A stretch of DNA of 8,440 bases, from the NCBI GenBank assembly GCA_938003575.1, contig CALKYG010000267.1, positions 1 through 8,440 on the forward strand, written 5' to 3'. Position numbers and translations under genes: made by a program. The stretch is from an uncultured Alphaproteobacteria bacterium (lineage in GTDB: Bacteria > Pseudomonadota > Alphaproteobacteria > Caulobacterales > Parvularculaceae). Positions 1 through 6,465 of the stretch are shown here, in pieces (within the stretch, counting starts at the first letter, position 1; each line of letters begins with the position of its first letter). The notes beneath the pieces are model-generated. The model made no database searches and had not been told where the DNA came from. It worked only from the letters and a program-made list of their open reading frames with translations.

Positions 1-22
1 GGATAATCCGTAACAGGATCAT

Positions 23-63
23 CAAGACCGCGCCCGCGCCCAAAGCGCGGGCGTTCTTGTTTT
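23..63 (+). terminator. Rho-independent terminator of an upstream gene outside the window
   Basis: A perfect 9-bp GC stem is visible: CGCCCGCGC (31-39) pairs with GCGCGGGCG (45-53) around a 5-nt CCAAA loop. The T-rich tract TTCTTGTTTT (54-63) follows. CAAGA (23-27) can also pair with TCTTG (55-59), lengthening the hairpin across a small bulge. The T tract lies only on the right, so it terminates forward-strand transcription arriving from the left. Positions 1-22 are too short to assign to a gene. The terminator implies that the genes from 203 onward need their own promoter. Confidence 0.88.
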
Positions 64-98
64 CCGCGAAACGAAAAAACATTTTCGCCAGGTTGACG

Positions 99-140
99 AA
101 TTTGAACCATATCCTTGTTCTAAAAAAGGAAATTTGAACC
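99..140 (+). repeat. Exact 10-bp direct repeat AATTTGAACC, two copies 32 bp apart
   Basis: AATTTGAACC occurs at 99-108 and again at 131-140. The start-to-start distance is 32 bp, close to three turns of B-DNA, so both copies would face the same side of the helix. The flanking bases differ, so this is not part of a longer duplication. The position in an operon leader suggests a paired regulator-binding site, but no known operator is recognised. Confidence 0.5.
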
Positions 141-167
141 GTCCTACACCTTTCCGGAGGCCTTATC

Positions 168-188
168 ATGCTTTGGTCGGACCATTAG
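168..188 (+). other. Possible six-codon upstream ORF (leader peptide MLWSDH)
   Basis: ATG at 168 is followed by five sense codons and TAG (186-188). It is preceded by GGAGG (156-160) with 7 nt spacing, a stronger ribosome binding site than the one before the DUF2793 gene. The stop lies 14 nt before ATG 203, and the frame differs from that gene. It could be a translated leader that passes ribosomes on to the main gene, or a chance arrangement. The peptide resembles no attenuator I recognise. Confidence 0.25.
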
Positions 189-202
189 CAACCGGAGCAC
201 CC

Positions 203-1450
203 ATGTCCAAAACGCCTCGTCTCGGCCTATCCTACATCCTGCCTCAACAGGCCCAGAAGCATGTGACCGCCAACGACGCCTTCCGCCGCATGGATGCGCT
301 CATTCACCTTTCCGTACGCGCGTCGACCATCGCAGCTGAGCCGCCGACGCCGTCAGAAGGCGACGCCTACATCCTTCCAGCCGGCGCATATGGTCCGGCC
401 TGGAGCGGCGAAGGCGAGGGGCGTATTGCGGCGTTTCAAGACAGCGTCTGGCGCTTTCTCGCGCCGAATACAGGTTGGCGCGCCTTCGTGGAATCCGAAA
501 GCCGGTTTGTCTATTTCAACGGCTCTCAATGGGTCGGCGAAGCGCCTGTCACGGCCGACTTCCTCGGAATCAATGCAGAGGCTGACGCCGTCAACCGGCT
601 GACGGTCAAGTCGGACGCCGTTCTGTTCTCAAATGACGACCACACGCCGGGGAACGGCGACATGCGTCATGTGATCAACAAGAACGGCGCAGCGAACACC
701 GCGAGCATCGTTCTGCAAAGCGGATTTTCCGGGCGGGCTGAAATCGGCCTTGCCGGCGACGACGATCTTTCCGTCAAGGTGAGCGGCGACGGCGCGTCCT
801 GGCGGAACGCGATCACCATCAAACCGGACGGAAAAATCGGATTGAACACGGCGGCGCCCGCGTCTGCGCTTGAGTTGCATGTCGATGGCGCGCCGACCCA
901 TGCCTCGCTCATCTCTTCAGACGACCTCGTCGTCACGAAAGAAAGCGGACCGGCATCCTTCGCCGGCATTGTCGCGAGCGCGGGCCCGTCCGACCGCATG
1001 GTCTTCAAAGGCACGAAAGCGCGCGGCACGCTCGACGCCCCCGCGGCCGCGAGCTCGGGCGATCTGACGTTCACGCTTCTCGGCGCCGTTTATGACGGCG
1101 GCGCTACCCGCGGCACCGCCAGCATCGAGATGCGCGTCGACGGCGCCGTCTCATCGGGCGTCGCCCCCCAAAGGATCGAGTTTCTGACGGGCGCAGGCGC
1201 CAGCCGCACGGAGCGATTGCGGATCACCTCCGGCGGCGACGTCGGCATCGGTGTCGCGGCGCCGACAGCGAAGCTCGATGTCGACGGGCCGATCAGAGTC
1301 AAAAGCTACGTGAAGACGGCGACGCCCTCAGCATCCGCCAGCGGCGCCGGCGCCGTCATCTTTGTATCGAATGAAACCGGCGGGGCGGTGCTGGCGTTTT
1401 CAGACGGAACGGTCTGGCGCCGGGTGACGGACCGGGCGGCGATTAGTTGA
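203..1450 (+). CDS. DUF2793 domain tail-fibre-like protein
   Basis: This 415-residue protein opens with a DUF2793 domain (about residues 5-110, beginning LGLSYILPQQAQKHVTAN), a family typical of alphaproteobacterial prophages and phage tails. The middle (about 130-210) has the segment with LTVKSDAVLFSNDD and SGFSGRAEIGLAGDDD that, from memory, usually follows DUF2793 in phage tail proteins. Two copies of a fibre motif follow, GKIGLNTAAPASALEL (from about 210) and DVGIGVAAPTAKLDVDG (from about 346), the kind found in beta-rich trimeric fibres before a C-terminal knob. The end (ETGGAVLAFSDGTVWRRVTD) is also tail-like. No intramolecular chaperone (peptidase S74) domain and no signal peptide are seen. 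ATG 203 is preferred over TTG 134 because it has GGAG 5 nt upstream and because DUF2793 begins right after it. It is first in an operon with a type I exporter, so it may be an exported surface fibre (inference) or a prophage relic. Confidence 0.85.
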   Translation: MSKTPRLGLSYILPQQAQKHVTANDAFRRMDALIHLSVRASTIAAEPPTPSEGDAYILPAGAYGPAWSGEGEGRIAAFQDSVWRFLAPNTGWRAFVESESRFVYFNGSQWVGEAPVTADFLGINAEADAVNRLTVKSDAVLFSNDDHTPGNGDMRHVINKNGAANTASIVLQSGFSGRAEIGLAGDDDLSVKVSGDGASWRNAITIKPDGKIGLNTAAPASALELHVDGAPTHASLISSDDLVVTKESGPASFAGIVASAGPSDRMVFKGTKARGTLDAPAAASSGDLTFTLLGAVYDGGATRGTASIEMRVDGAVSSGVAPQRIEFLTGAGASRTERLRITSGGDVGIGVAAPTAKLDVDGPIRVKSYVKTATPSASASGAGAVIFVSNETGGAVLAFSDGTVWRRVTDRAAIS

Positions 1451-1465
1451 AGGAAGAAAGCCGAT

Positions 1466-1687
1466 ATGAAACAATACATTATGCCGTATTCTGAAGGCGG
1501 GCCGATAGCCGGCGCCTTGGAAGACCCGCCAAGGGAGTCCGGCCGCCCGAAAGGCATGGACAATCAACGGGCTGAAATCGTGGAGGGGCGTGAAATGGGC
1601 AACACCCGCTCAGACACTTTTAGTATAATGAAATTAGATCATTATCTCAGACTGTTCGGCGAACACGGGACGGACCGGCGCAAGTGA
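1466..1687 (+). CDS. Small hypothetical protein upstream of the type I exporter
   Basis: This is a 73-codon ORF with no family I recognise. It is hydrophilic, with no membrane segment or signal peptide. AGGAAG (1451-1456) lies 9 nt before ATG 1466. An internal in-frame ATG at 1595 has an even better GGAGG (1582-1586, 8 nt away) and would give a 30-residue peptide, MGNTRSDTFS onward. Its TGA (1685-1687) overlaps the GTG start of the ABC gene at 1684 as GTGA, the classic arrangement for translational coupling, and that is the best argument that some product of this frame is translated. Against it, third codon positions are less G/C-rich than in the neighbouring genes. It may be a coupling leader, a small accessory or exported peptide, or not a gene at all. 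Confidence 0.45.
   Translation: MKQYIMPYSEGGPIAGALEDPPRESGRPKGMDNQRAEIVEGREMGNTRSDTFSIMKLDHYLRLFGEHGTDRRK
1624..1645 (+). promoter_or_regulatory. Candidate internal promoter and dyad before the ABC exporter gene
   Basis: A consensus -10 hexamer TATAAT sits at 1624-1629, 54 bp before the GTG of the ABC gene, inside an AT-rich patch (about 1617-1650). Overlapping it is a perfect inverted repeat, ATAATG (1625-1630) and CATTAT (1640-1645), separated by 9 nt. No good -35 box lies 16-18 bp upstream. This could be an internal promoter with an overlapping operator, letting the exporter be expressed apart from the DUF2793 gene, or an mRNA hairpin. Confidence 0.3.
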
Positions 1688-3438
1688 AGAGCGACCTCAA
1701 GCTCTCTGACCAGATGAAGGCCGGCGTCGATGCCGCGCGGCCGCTGATGATGCGCGCCGCCGTGTTCAGCGCAGCGGTGAATCTGCTGATGCTGACGGGC
1801 CCGATCTACATGCTTCAGCTTTATGACCGTGTGCTCGCGAGCCGGAGCATGCCGACGCTTGCAGTGCTGACCCTCCTTATCGTCGGTCTTTACGGTGCGA
1901 TGGGCCTGCTTGATTTCGTGCGGATGGCGATCGTTTCGCGAGCCGCCGCCCGCTTTGACGCGCGGCTCAACGAAGCGGCGTTCAACGCCGCCGTCGAAGG
2001 CGCGCGGCATACGGCGGGTCAGGCGGGCGATTCACCGCTAAAGGACCTCCGCACGATTCGGCAGGCGGCGGGGTCATCGGCGATTACGACCTTTTTCGAT
2101 GCGCCCTTCGCCCCGCTCTACCTGCTCCTCGTTTTCATGCTGCACTGGGTGCTCGGGGTGACGGCGACCATCGGCGCCGCCGGACTTATCGCGCTGGCGG
2201 TGATGAATGAGCGTTCGACTCGCGCTGCGATGAAGAGCGCGCTCGAATCGGGCACGGCTGGGGACGCCGCGATCGCTGCGATCCTCCGCAATGCGGCGGC
2301 GGCGGACGCCATGGGAATGCGCGGAGCGTTGAAATCCATCTGGCTGAATCACGCATCGAAAGCGCAATTGTCGAATGCTGACGCCGGCGACCGCATCGGC
2401 GGTTTTGGCGCGGCGACCAAGGCGGGACGAATGCTGCTGCAATCCTTGATCCTCGGCGTCGGCGCGATCCTCGTCATTGACCAGCAAACGACGCCAGGGG
2501 TCATGATTGCGGCGTCAATCATCACAGGCCGCGCCCTGGCGCCGGTCGAACAGGCAATCGGACAATGGCGCGCGATCGGCGCCGCCATCGCCGCATGGAA
2601 GCGGCTTGAGAAATTTCTGGCGTCGGCGCCGCAGCAGGGAGAAAAGATTTCGCTGCCGGCGCCGACCGGCTCATTAAGACTCGATCGCGTCTATGTGCAG
2701 CCGGCGCTGGCGAAAAAGCCGATCGTGAAAGGCGTCAGCCTCGAGCTCAAACCCGGCGAGGCGCTCGGAATCGTTGGCCCATCGGGCGCGGGCAAGTCGA
2801 CGCTTGCGCGGGCGATGGTCGGCGTCGAGCGCGTGGTCGCCGGCGAGGTGCGACTCGACGGCGCCGATCTGATGACCTGGCCGCGGGACGAAGTCGGCCG
2901 GTTCATCGGTTATCTGCCTCAGGAAGCCGAGCTTTTCGCCGGGACGGTCGCGCAGAACATCGCCCGCTTCGACAAGACGGCGAAGGACGACGAAATTATC
3001 GCCGCCGCAAAGGCCGCCGGCGCAATGGAACTGATCCTCGGGCTGCCGGACGGTTTTGAAACTGAAGTCGGCGAACGGGGTCAGCGATTGTCGGTCGGGC
3101 AACGGCAACGGATCGGTCTTGCGCGCGCGCTGTTCCGCGACCCGGTGCTCGTCGTTCTCGATGAGCCGAATTCAAATCTCGACGCCGAAGGGGATATCGC
3201 GCTCTCAAATGCGATTCTCACGGCGAAGCATCGCGGCGCAGCGATCGTGATTGTGGCGCACCGGCCGAGCGCGATCGCCCATGTCGATCGCCTTTTGATG
3301 CTTGTTGACGGCGAACCGCGCGCCTATGGACCGCGAGACGAAGTGCTCGCGAAAATTGCGCCCGGCGTCGCGTCGATCGGCGCGAAGAAACAACAGGAAA
3401 CGGATTTGAATGTTCCAGCCAGCCGTTCAAACGGATGA
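1684..3438 (+). CDS. Type I secretion ABC permease/ATPase (PrtD/PrsD type)
   Basis: This 584-residue half-transporter is the inner-membrane motor of a type I secretion system. The N-terminal half has hydrophobic segments at about 24-44, 57-77, 142-160, 161-182 and 249-290, the first running into the family-typical PIYMLQLYDRVL. The ATPase domain has Walker A GPSGAGKST (365-373, Lys371), Q-loop Gln413, signature LSVGQ (469-473), Walker B VLVVLDE (488-494, catalytic Glu494), D-loop in PNSNLD, and switch His526. All are intact. DEPNSNLDAEG is characteristic of PrtD-type exporters, which move proteins with an uncleaved C-terminal signal; there is no N-terminal C39 peptidase domain, so no leader cleavage is expected. 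The GTG start overlaps the preceding small ORF's stop (GTGA) and lacks a strong ribosome binding site, so coupled translation is likely. An ATG at 1714 is a weaker alternative. The substrate is not certain; the DUF2793 protein is the local candidate. Confidence 0.95.
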   Translation: MKSDLKLSDQMKAGVDAARPLMMRAAVFSAAVNLLMLTGPIYMLQLYDRVLASRSMPTLAVLTLLIVGLYGAMGLLDFVRMAIVSRAAARFDARLNEAAFNAAVEGARHTAGQAGDSPLKDLRTIRQAAGSSAITTFFDAPFAPLYLLLVFMLHWVLGVTATIGAAGLIALAVMNERSTRAAMKSALESGTAGDAAIAAILRNAAAADAMGMRGALKSIWLNHASKAQLSNADAGDRIGGFGAATKAGRMLLQSLILGVGAILVIDQQTTPGVMIAASIITGRALAPVEQAIGQWRAIGAAIAAWKRLEKFLASAPQQGEKISLPAPTGSLRLDRVYVQPALAKKPIVKGVSLELKPGEALGIVGPSGAGKSTLARAMVGVERVVAGEVRLDGADLMTWPRDEVGRFIGYLPQEAELFAGTVAQNIARFDKTAKDDEIIAAAKAAGAMELILGLPDGFETEVGERGQRLSVGQRQRIGLARALFRDPVLVVLDEPNSNLDAEGDIALSNAILTAKHRGAAIVIVAHRPSAIAHVDRLLMLVDGEPRAYGPRDEVLAKIAPGVASIGAKKQQETDLNVPASRSNG

Positions 3439-4735
3439 TCGGCGAGACGACGCCGGGCGCTTCGTTCGGCTCGGCTGGATCGCCGCGGCGGCCGTCTTCG
3501 GAGGGCTGTTGTTGTGGTCGATCGTGGCGCCGATAAACAGCGCAGTGATCGCGCCAGGCCAGCTTTCCGTCGAAACAAACAGAAAGACGATTCAGCATCT
3601 GGAAGGCGGCGTCATCCGAAAGATTCACGTCAAGGAGGGGCAGGAAGTCAAAGCGGGAGACCTGCTGATCGATCTTGACGATACGGTGACGCGTTCGAAT
3701 GTCGACCTCCTTACGGCGCAGTTGGCGGAGGCCGTCGCCCGTTATGCGCGGCTTCTCGCCGAACGCGACGGACTTTCGACCATCCCCGACGATTCAATCG
3801 CCTTCAATCTTGCGCCGCAGGATCTCGACCTGACGAGCAATCTCGAAGGCCAGCGCAAACTGCTCGAAGCGCGCGAGCGGACGCGAAAAACTCAGATCGC
3901 GCTCCTTGAAGAGCGCATCGTTCAGCAGTCAAAGCGGATCCAGGGCTACTCGGTCCAGTTGAAATCGCTGCGCGAACAGTCCCGCCTCGTCGGCGAGGAG
4001 CTTGAGGGCGTCAAGAGGCTGAATGAGGAAGGTTTCGCGCCGACGACGCGCGTGCGCGAGCTCGAACGGACCCGCGAAGCGTTAATCGGCCAGCAAGGGC
4101 AGCTGACGGCGTCAAGCGCCGAATCCGAAAGCGCGATCAGCGAGGCCAAGCTCGAGATAGAACGCCTGAAACAGCAATCCCGGGAAGATGCGATCAAGGA
4201 ATCGCAGGACCTTGAAGTGCAAATCTCAGGTCTCACCGAACGTCGAACTGCCGCGCTCGATGCGCTGAGGAGATCGGAAATTCGCGCGCCCGAGAACGGC
4301 GTCGTGATGGGGCTGGCGGTTCATACGGTCGGGGGCGTCATCACGCCGGGGACGCCGGTCATGGAGATTGTGCCGAAAGGCGACGAGCTCGTCGTCGCCG
4401 CCCGCATTGCGACTCGCGACGTCGACAAGGTGAAGCCGGGACAGGAGGCCGTCATCCGGTTCTCGGCTTTCAACGCGCGCGTGACGCCGGAAGCGATCGG
4501 ATCAGTGCGGCAGGTCTCCGCCGATAATTTTGTCGACAAGGAAACCGGCGCTCCATATTTCCTCGTGCTTATCGACTTGCCGCCAAAAGATCAGCTCGAC
4601 TCGGTGCTGAGGGGGCAGGTTCTTCAGCCGGGAATGCCCGCAGAAAGCTTTATCAGGACAGGGTCTCGGCCCGCGATCAGCTATCTGCTGAAGCCGCTGA
4701 CGGATGCGTTCTCGCGATCTTTGCGCGAGGATTGA
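3410..4735 (+). CDS. HlyD/PrtE-type periplasmic adaptor of the type I secretion system
   Basis: This 441-residue membrane-fusion protein links the ABC exporter to an outer-membrane TolC-like channel. A short cytoplasmic N-terminus is followed by one membrane anchor (about 21-40). The first lipoyl/barrel half contains IQHLEGGVIRKIHVKEGQEV (61-80), a hallmark of this family. A long, charged alpha-helical coiled coil (about 95-285) follows. The polypeptide returns to the lipoyl fold at RAPENGVV, followed by a C-terminal beta-barrel region (VMEIVPKGDELVV onward). Its length is usual for the family. The ATG lies inside the end of the ABC gene (29-bp overlap), with AGGAAA (3395-3400) 9 nt upstream, so the two are co-translated and probably made in fixed ratio. 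The TolC-like partner is not in the window and must be encoded elsewhere. Confidence 0.95.
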   Translation: MFQPAVQTDDRRDDAGRFVRLGWIAAAAVFGGLLLWSIVAPINSAVIAPGQLSVETNRKTIQHLEGGVIRKIHVKEGQEVKAGDLLIDLDDTVTRSNVDLLTAQLAEAVARYARLLAERDGLSTIPDDSIAFNLAPQDLDLTSNLEGQRKLLEARERTRKTQIALLEERIVQQSKRIQGYSVQLKSLREQSRLVGEELEGVKRLNEEGFAPTTRVRELERTREALIGQQGQLTASSAESESAISEAKLEIERLKQQSREDAIKESQDLEVQISGLTERRTAALDALRRSEIRAPENGVVMGLAVHTVGGVITPGTPVMEIVPKGDELVVAARIATRDVDKVKPGQEAVIRFSAFNARVTPEAIGSVRQVSADNFVDKETGAPYFLVLIDLPPKDQLDSVLRGQVLQPGMPAESFIRTGSRPAISYLLKPLTDAFSRSLRED

Positions 4736-4744
4736 GCCCAAGGG

Positions 4745-5950
4745 ATGAGAATACTCTTTTTGCACGACAATTTTCCGGCCCAGTTTGGACCGATCGGCGA
4801 ATACCTGGCGCGCAGAGGCTGGGAGGTCTATTTCGGCACGCAGCGCCCGGGAGTGACCTCGCCGCAAATCAAGACGTTCAACTACAAGCCGCACAGGGAA
4901 ATTACGAAGGGCGTTCATCCGTACGCCGCCACTTTTGAGAAAGCGGCGATAAACGGGCAGGCGGCCGCCCGCGCCTGTCTCGAATTGAAGAAGCGCGGCG
5001 TCATTCCAGACGTCATGATGGCCCATTCCGGCTGGGGGCCGGGAATGTATTTGAAGGACGTTTTTCCCGAAGCGCGCTATATCGGCTACTTCGAGTGGTA
5101 TTACCAGCCGATCGGACCCGACGTCGCGTTCATGAGGGGCGAGAATGTGCGGTCGGAAGACGAGCTGTTGCGAACGCGCGGGCGCAATGCGCCGATTCTG
5201 ACCGACCTTGCCGCCTGCGACTACGGCGTCATTCCTACCGAGTATCAGAAAAGCCAGTTTCCGCCGATCCTCAAGGATAAGTTGAAGACGCTTCATGACG
5301 GAGTCGACGTCGGCGTTTACGCGCCGAGGGCGGGCGCGAAGCTCGTATTGCCAGGGCTCGATCTATCGCATGCGGATGAAATCGTAACCTATGTCGCGCG
5401 GGGCATGGAGCCCTATCGCGGGTTTCCTGAATTCATGTCCGCCGCTTCCGAAGTGATGAAGCGCCGGCCGAATACGCATTTCGTAATTGTCGGAGAGGAT
5501 CGCGTCGCATACGGAAAAAAGCTTCCTGAAGGCGACAGCTGGAAAAAGAGAATGCTGTCCCAGCACGCTTACGACGAAAAGCGGCTGCATTTCACCGGCC
5601 TCATTCCGCGCGACCAGTATCTTAAAGTGCTTCAGGCGTCGTCGGTGCACGTCTATCTGACGGTGCCTTTCGTCCTCTCCTGGTCGATGATGGAGGCGAT
5701 GAGCGCCGGATGCCTTCTTCTCGGTTCCGACACCGATCCCGTAAGGGAATTGATTGACGACGGGAGAAACGGCGTGCTCGTCGATTTCTACAATGTGCAG
5801 GCGATCGCACGCGCCATCATGCGGATCCTTGACGATCCTCAGAAATTCGCGCCAATGCGCGAAGCGGCGCGCGCGACGATCGTCGAGCGCTACAACGCAC
5901 AGGAAATCTACGCCCTGAAAGAGAAGATGTTCGCCGGAGAGGCGATTTGA
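4745..5950 (+). CDS. Glycosyltransferase family 4 protein
   Basis: This 401-residue GT-B-fold enzyme is expected to move a sugar from a nucleotide-sugar donor to an unknown acceptor in the cytoplasm. The N-terminal Rossmann half begins MRILFLHDNFPAQFGPIGEY, as in the subgroup whose acceptor domain Pfam calls Glyco_trans_4_3. The C-terminal donor-binding half has YVARGMEPYRGFPEFM, HFVIVGEDRVAYG and WSMMEAMSAGCLLLGSDTDPV, with donor-site Glu317. The first glutamate of the usual E-x7-E pair is Phe309 here (PFVLSWSMMEAM), which I believe is normal for this subgroup. It starts 9 bp after the HlyD stop. AAGGG abuts the ATG, too close for an ideal ribosome binding site, so translation probably depends on ribosomes finishing hlyD. 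Its place as last gene of the exporter operon suggests modification of the exported protein or of cell-surface glycan; neither can be proven from sequence. Confidence 0.9.
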   Translation: MRILFLHDNFPAQFGPIGEYLARRGWEVYFGTQRPGVTSPQIKTFNYKPHREITKGVHPYAATFEKAAINGQAAARACLELKKRGVIPDVMMAHSGWGPGMYLKDVFPEARYIGYFEWYYQPIGPDVAFMRGENVRSEDELLRTRGRNAPILTDLAACDYGVIPTEYQKSQFPPILKDKLKTLHDGVDVGVYAPRAGAKLVLPGLDLSHADEIVTYVARGMEPYRGFPEFMSAASEVMKRRPNTHFVIVGEDRVAYGKKLPEGDSWKKRMLSQHAYDEKRLHFTGLIPRDQYLKVLQASSVHVYLTVPFVLSWSMMEAMSAGCLLLGSDTDPVRELIDDGRNGVLVDFYNVQAIARAIMRILDDPQKFAPMREAARATIVERYNAQEIYALKEKMFAGEAI

Positions 5951-5953
5951 AAA

Positions 5954-6457
5954 TCAGAGCTTCCACTCAGGGCGGATGAAATGGCAGGTGTATCCTTCGG
6001 GATATTTTTCGAGATAATCCTGATGATATTCTTCGGCGTCCCACCATTTTCCGGCGGGCTCGACCGCAGTCACGACCTTGCCCGGCCAGCGACGCGACGC
6101 GTCGATTTCCTCGATGATCTTTTGCGCTTCGGCGCGCTGCGCGTCGTTCAAATAGAAGATCGCCGAACGATATTGTGAACCGATATCGTTGCCCTGCCGG
6201 TCGACCGTCGTCGGATCGTGAATCTGGAAAAAGAATTCAAGAAGGTTCCTGTAGCTCGTTTTTGACGGGTCGAAGGCGATGCGGATCGCTTCCGCGTGCC
6301 CGGTTCCGCCGCTCTTGACCTGTTTGTACTGCGGAGAATCGAGGTCTCCGCCGGTGTAGCCGACATGAGTTTCAAGCACGCCGGGCAGTTTTCGGATCAG
6401 ATCTTCCATGCCCCAGAAGCAGCCCCCGGCCAGAATTGCAATTTCACGGTTGGGCAT
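5954..6457 (-). CDS. msrA: Peptide methionine sulfoxide reductase MsrA
   Basis: This 167-residue cytoplasmic enzyme reduces the S-epimer of methionine sulfoxide, free or in proteins. The catalytic motif GGCFWG holds Cys13. Tyr44 and Glu56 (GTGHAEA) fit the substrate-binding and catalytic positions, and [19 protein letters not shown] is the standard MsrA core. The second cysteine, Cys158 (GYTCHF), matches the resolving cysteine of the short two-cysteine type, as in Mycobacterium tuberculosis MsrA, so recycling is by thioredoxin. It begins 8 bp after trxB. Its ribosome binding site AGGAG (complement of 6463-6467) overlaps the trxB stop codon and sits 5 nt from the ATG. There is no sign of an MsrB domain, so this is a single-domain enzyme. 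Confidence 0.97.
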   Translation of the reverse strand: MPNREIAILAGGCFWGMEDLIRKLPGVLETHVGYTGGDLDSPQYKQVKSGGTGHAEAIRIAFDPSKTSYRNLLEFFFQIHDPTTVDRQGNDIGSQYRSAIFYLNDAQRAEAQKIIEEIDASRRWPGKVVTAVEPAGKWWDAEEYHQDYLEKYPEGYTCHFIRPEWKL

Positions 6458-6465
6458 AATGTCTC

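Larger units (their letters stand above)
64..202 (+). promoter_or_regulatory. AT-rich leader/promoter region of the DUF2793-type I secretion operon
   Basis: This stretch between the terminator and the first gene is clearly richer in A/T than the flanking genes. It contains TTGACG (93-98), a good -35-like box, but no convincing -10 box at 16-18 bp, so the exact promoter is not assigned. It also holds two exact copies of AATTTGAACC (99-108 and 131-140) and a weak TCCTT/AAGGA dyad (112-116 with 126-130). A strong GGAGG (156-160) serves a very short ORF at 168. GGAG at 194-197, 5 nt before ATG 203, is the ribosome binding site used to choose the start of the first gene. Confidence 0.5.

Noticed and set aside
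134..202. TTG-initiated extension of the DUF2793 protein by 23 residues
   Set aside because: The DUF2793 domain starts right after ATG 203, which has its own GGAG; the extension is proline/arginine-rich, unlike the family, and would cover one copy of the direct repeat.
667..1074. Antisense ORF within the DUF2793 gene
   Set aside because: No ribosome binding site or recognisable domain; explained as a shadow of the forward gene.
4502..5296. 264-codon antisense ORF across the hlyD/glycosyltransferase junction
   Set aside because: It is antisense to two clearly conserved genes, resembles no family, and long antisense frames are common in GC-rich codon-biased DNA.
5944..5955. GATTT-GA-AAATC inverted repeat as a bidirectional terminator
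   Set aside because: The stem is only 5 bp and AT-rich with a 2-nt loop, too weak to form an intrinsic terminator.
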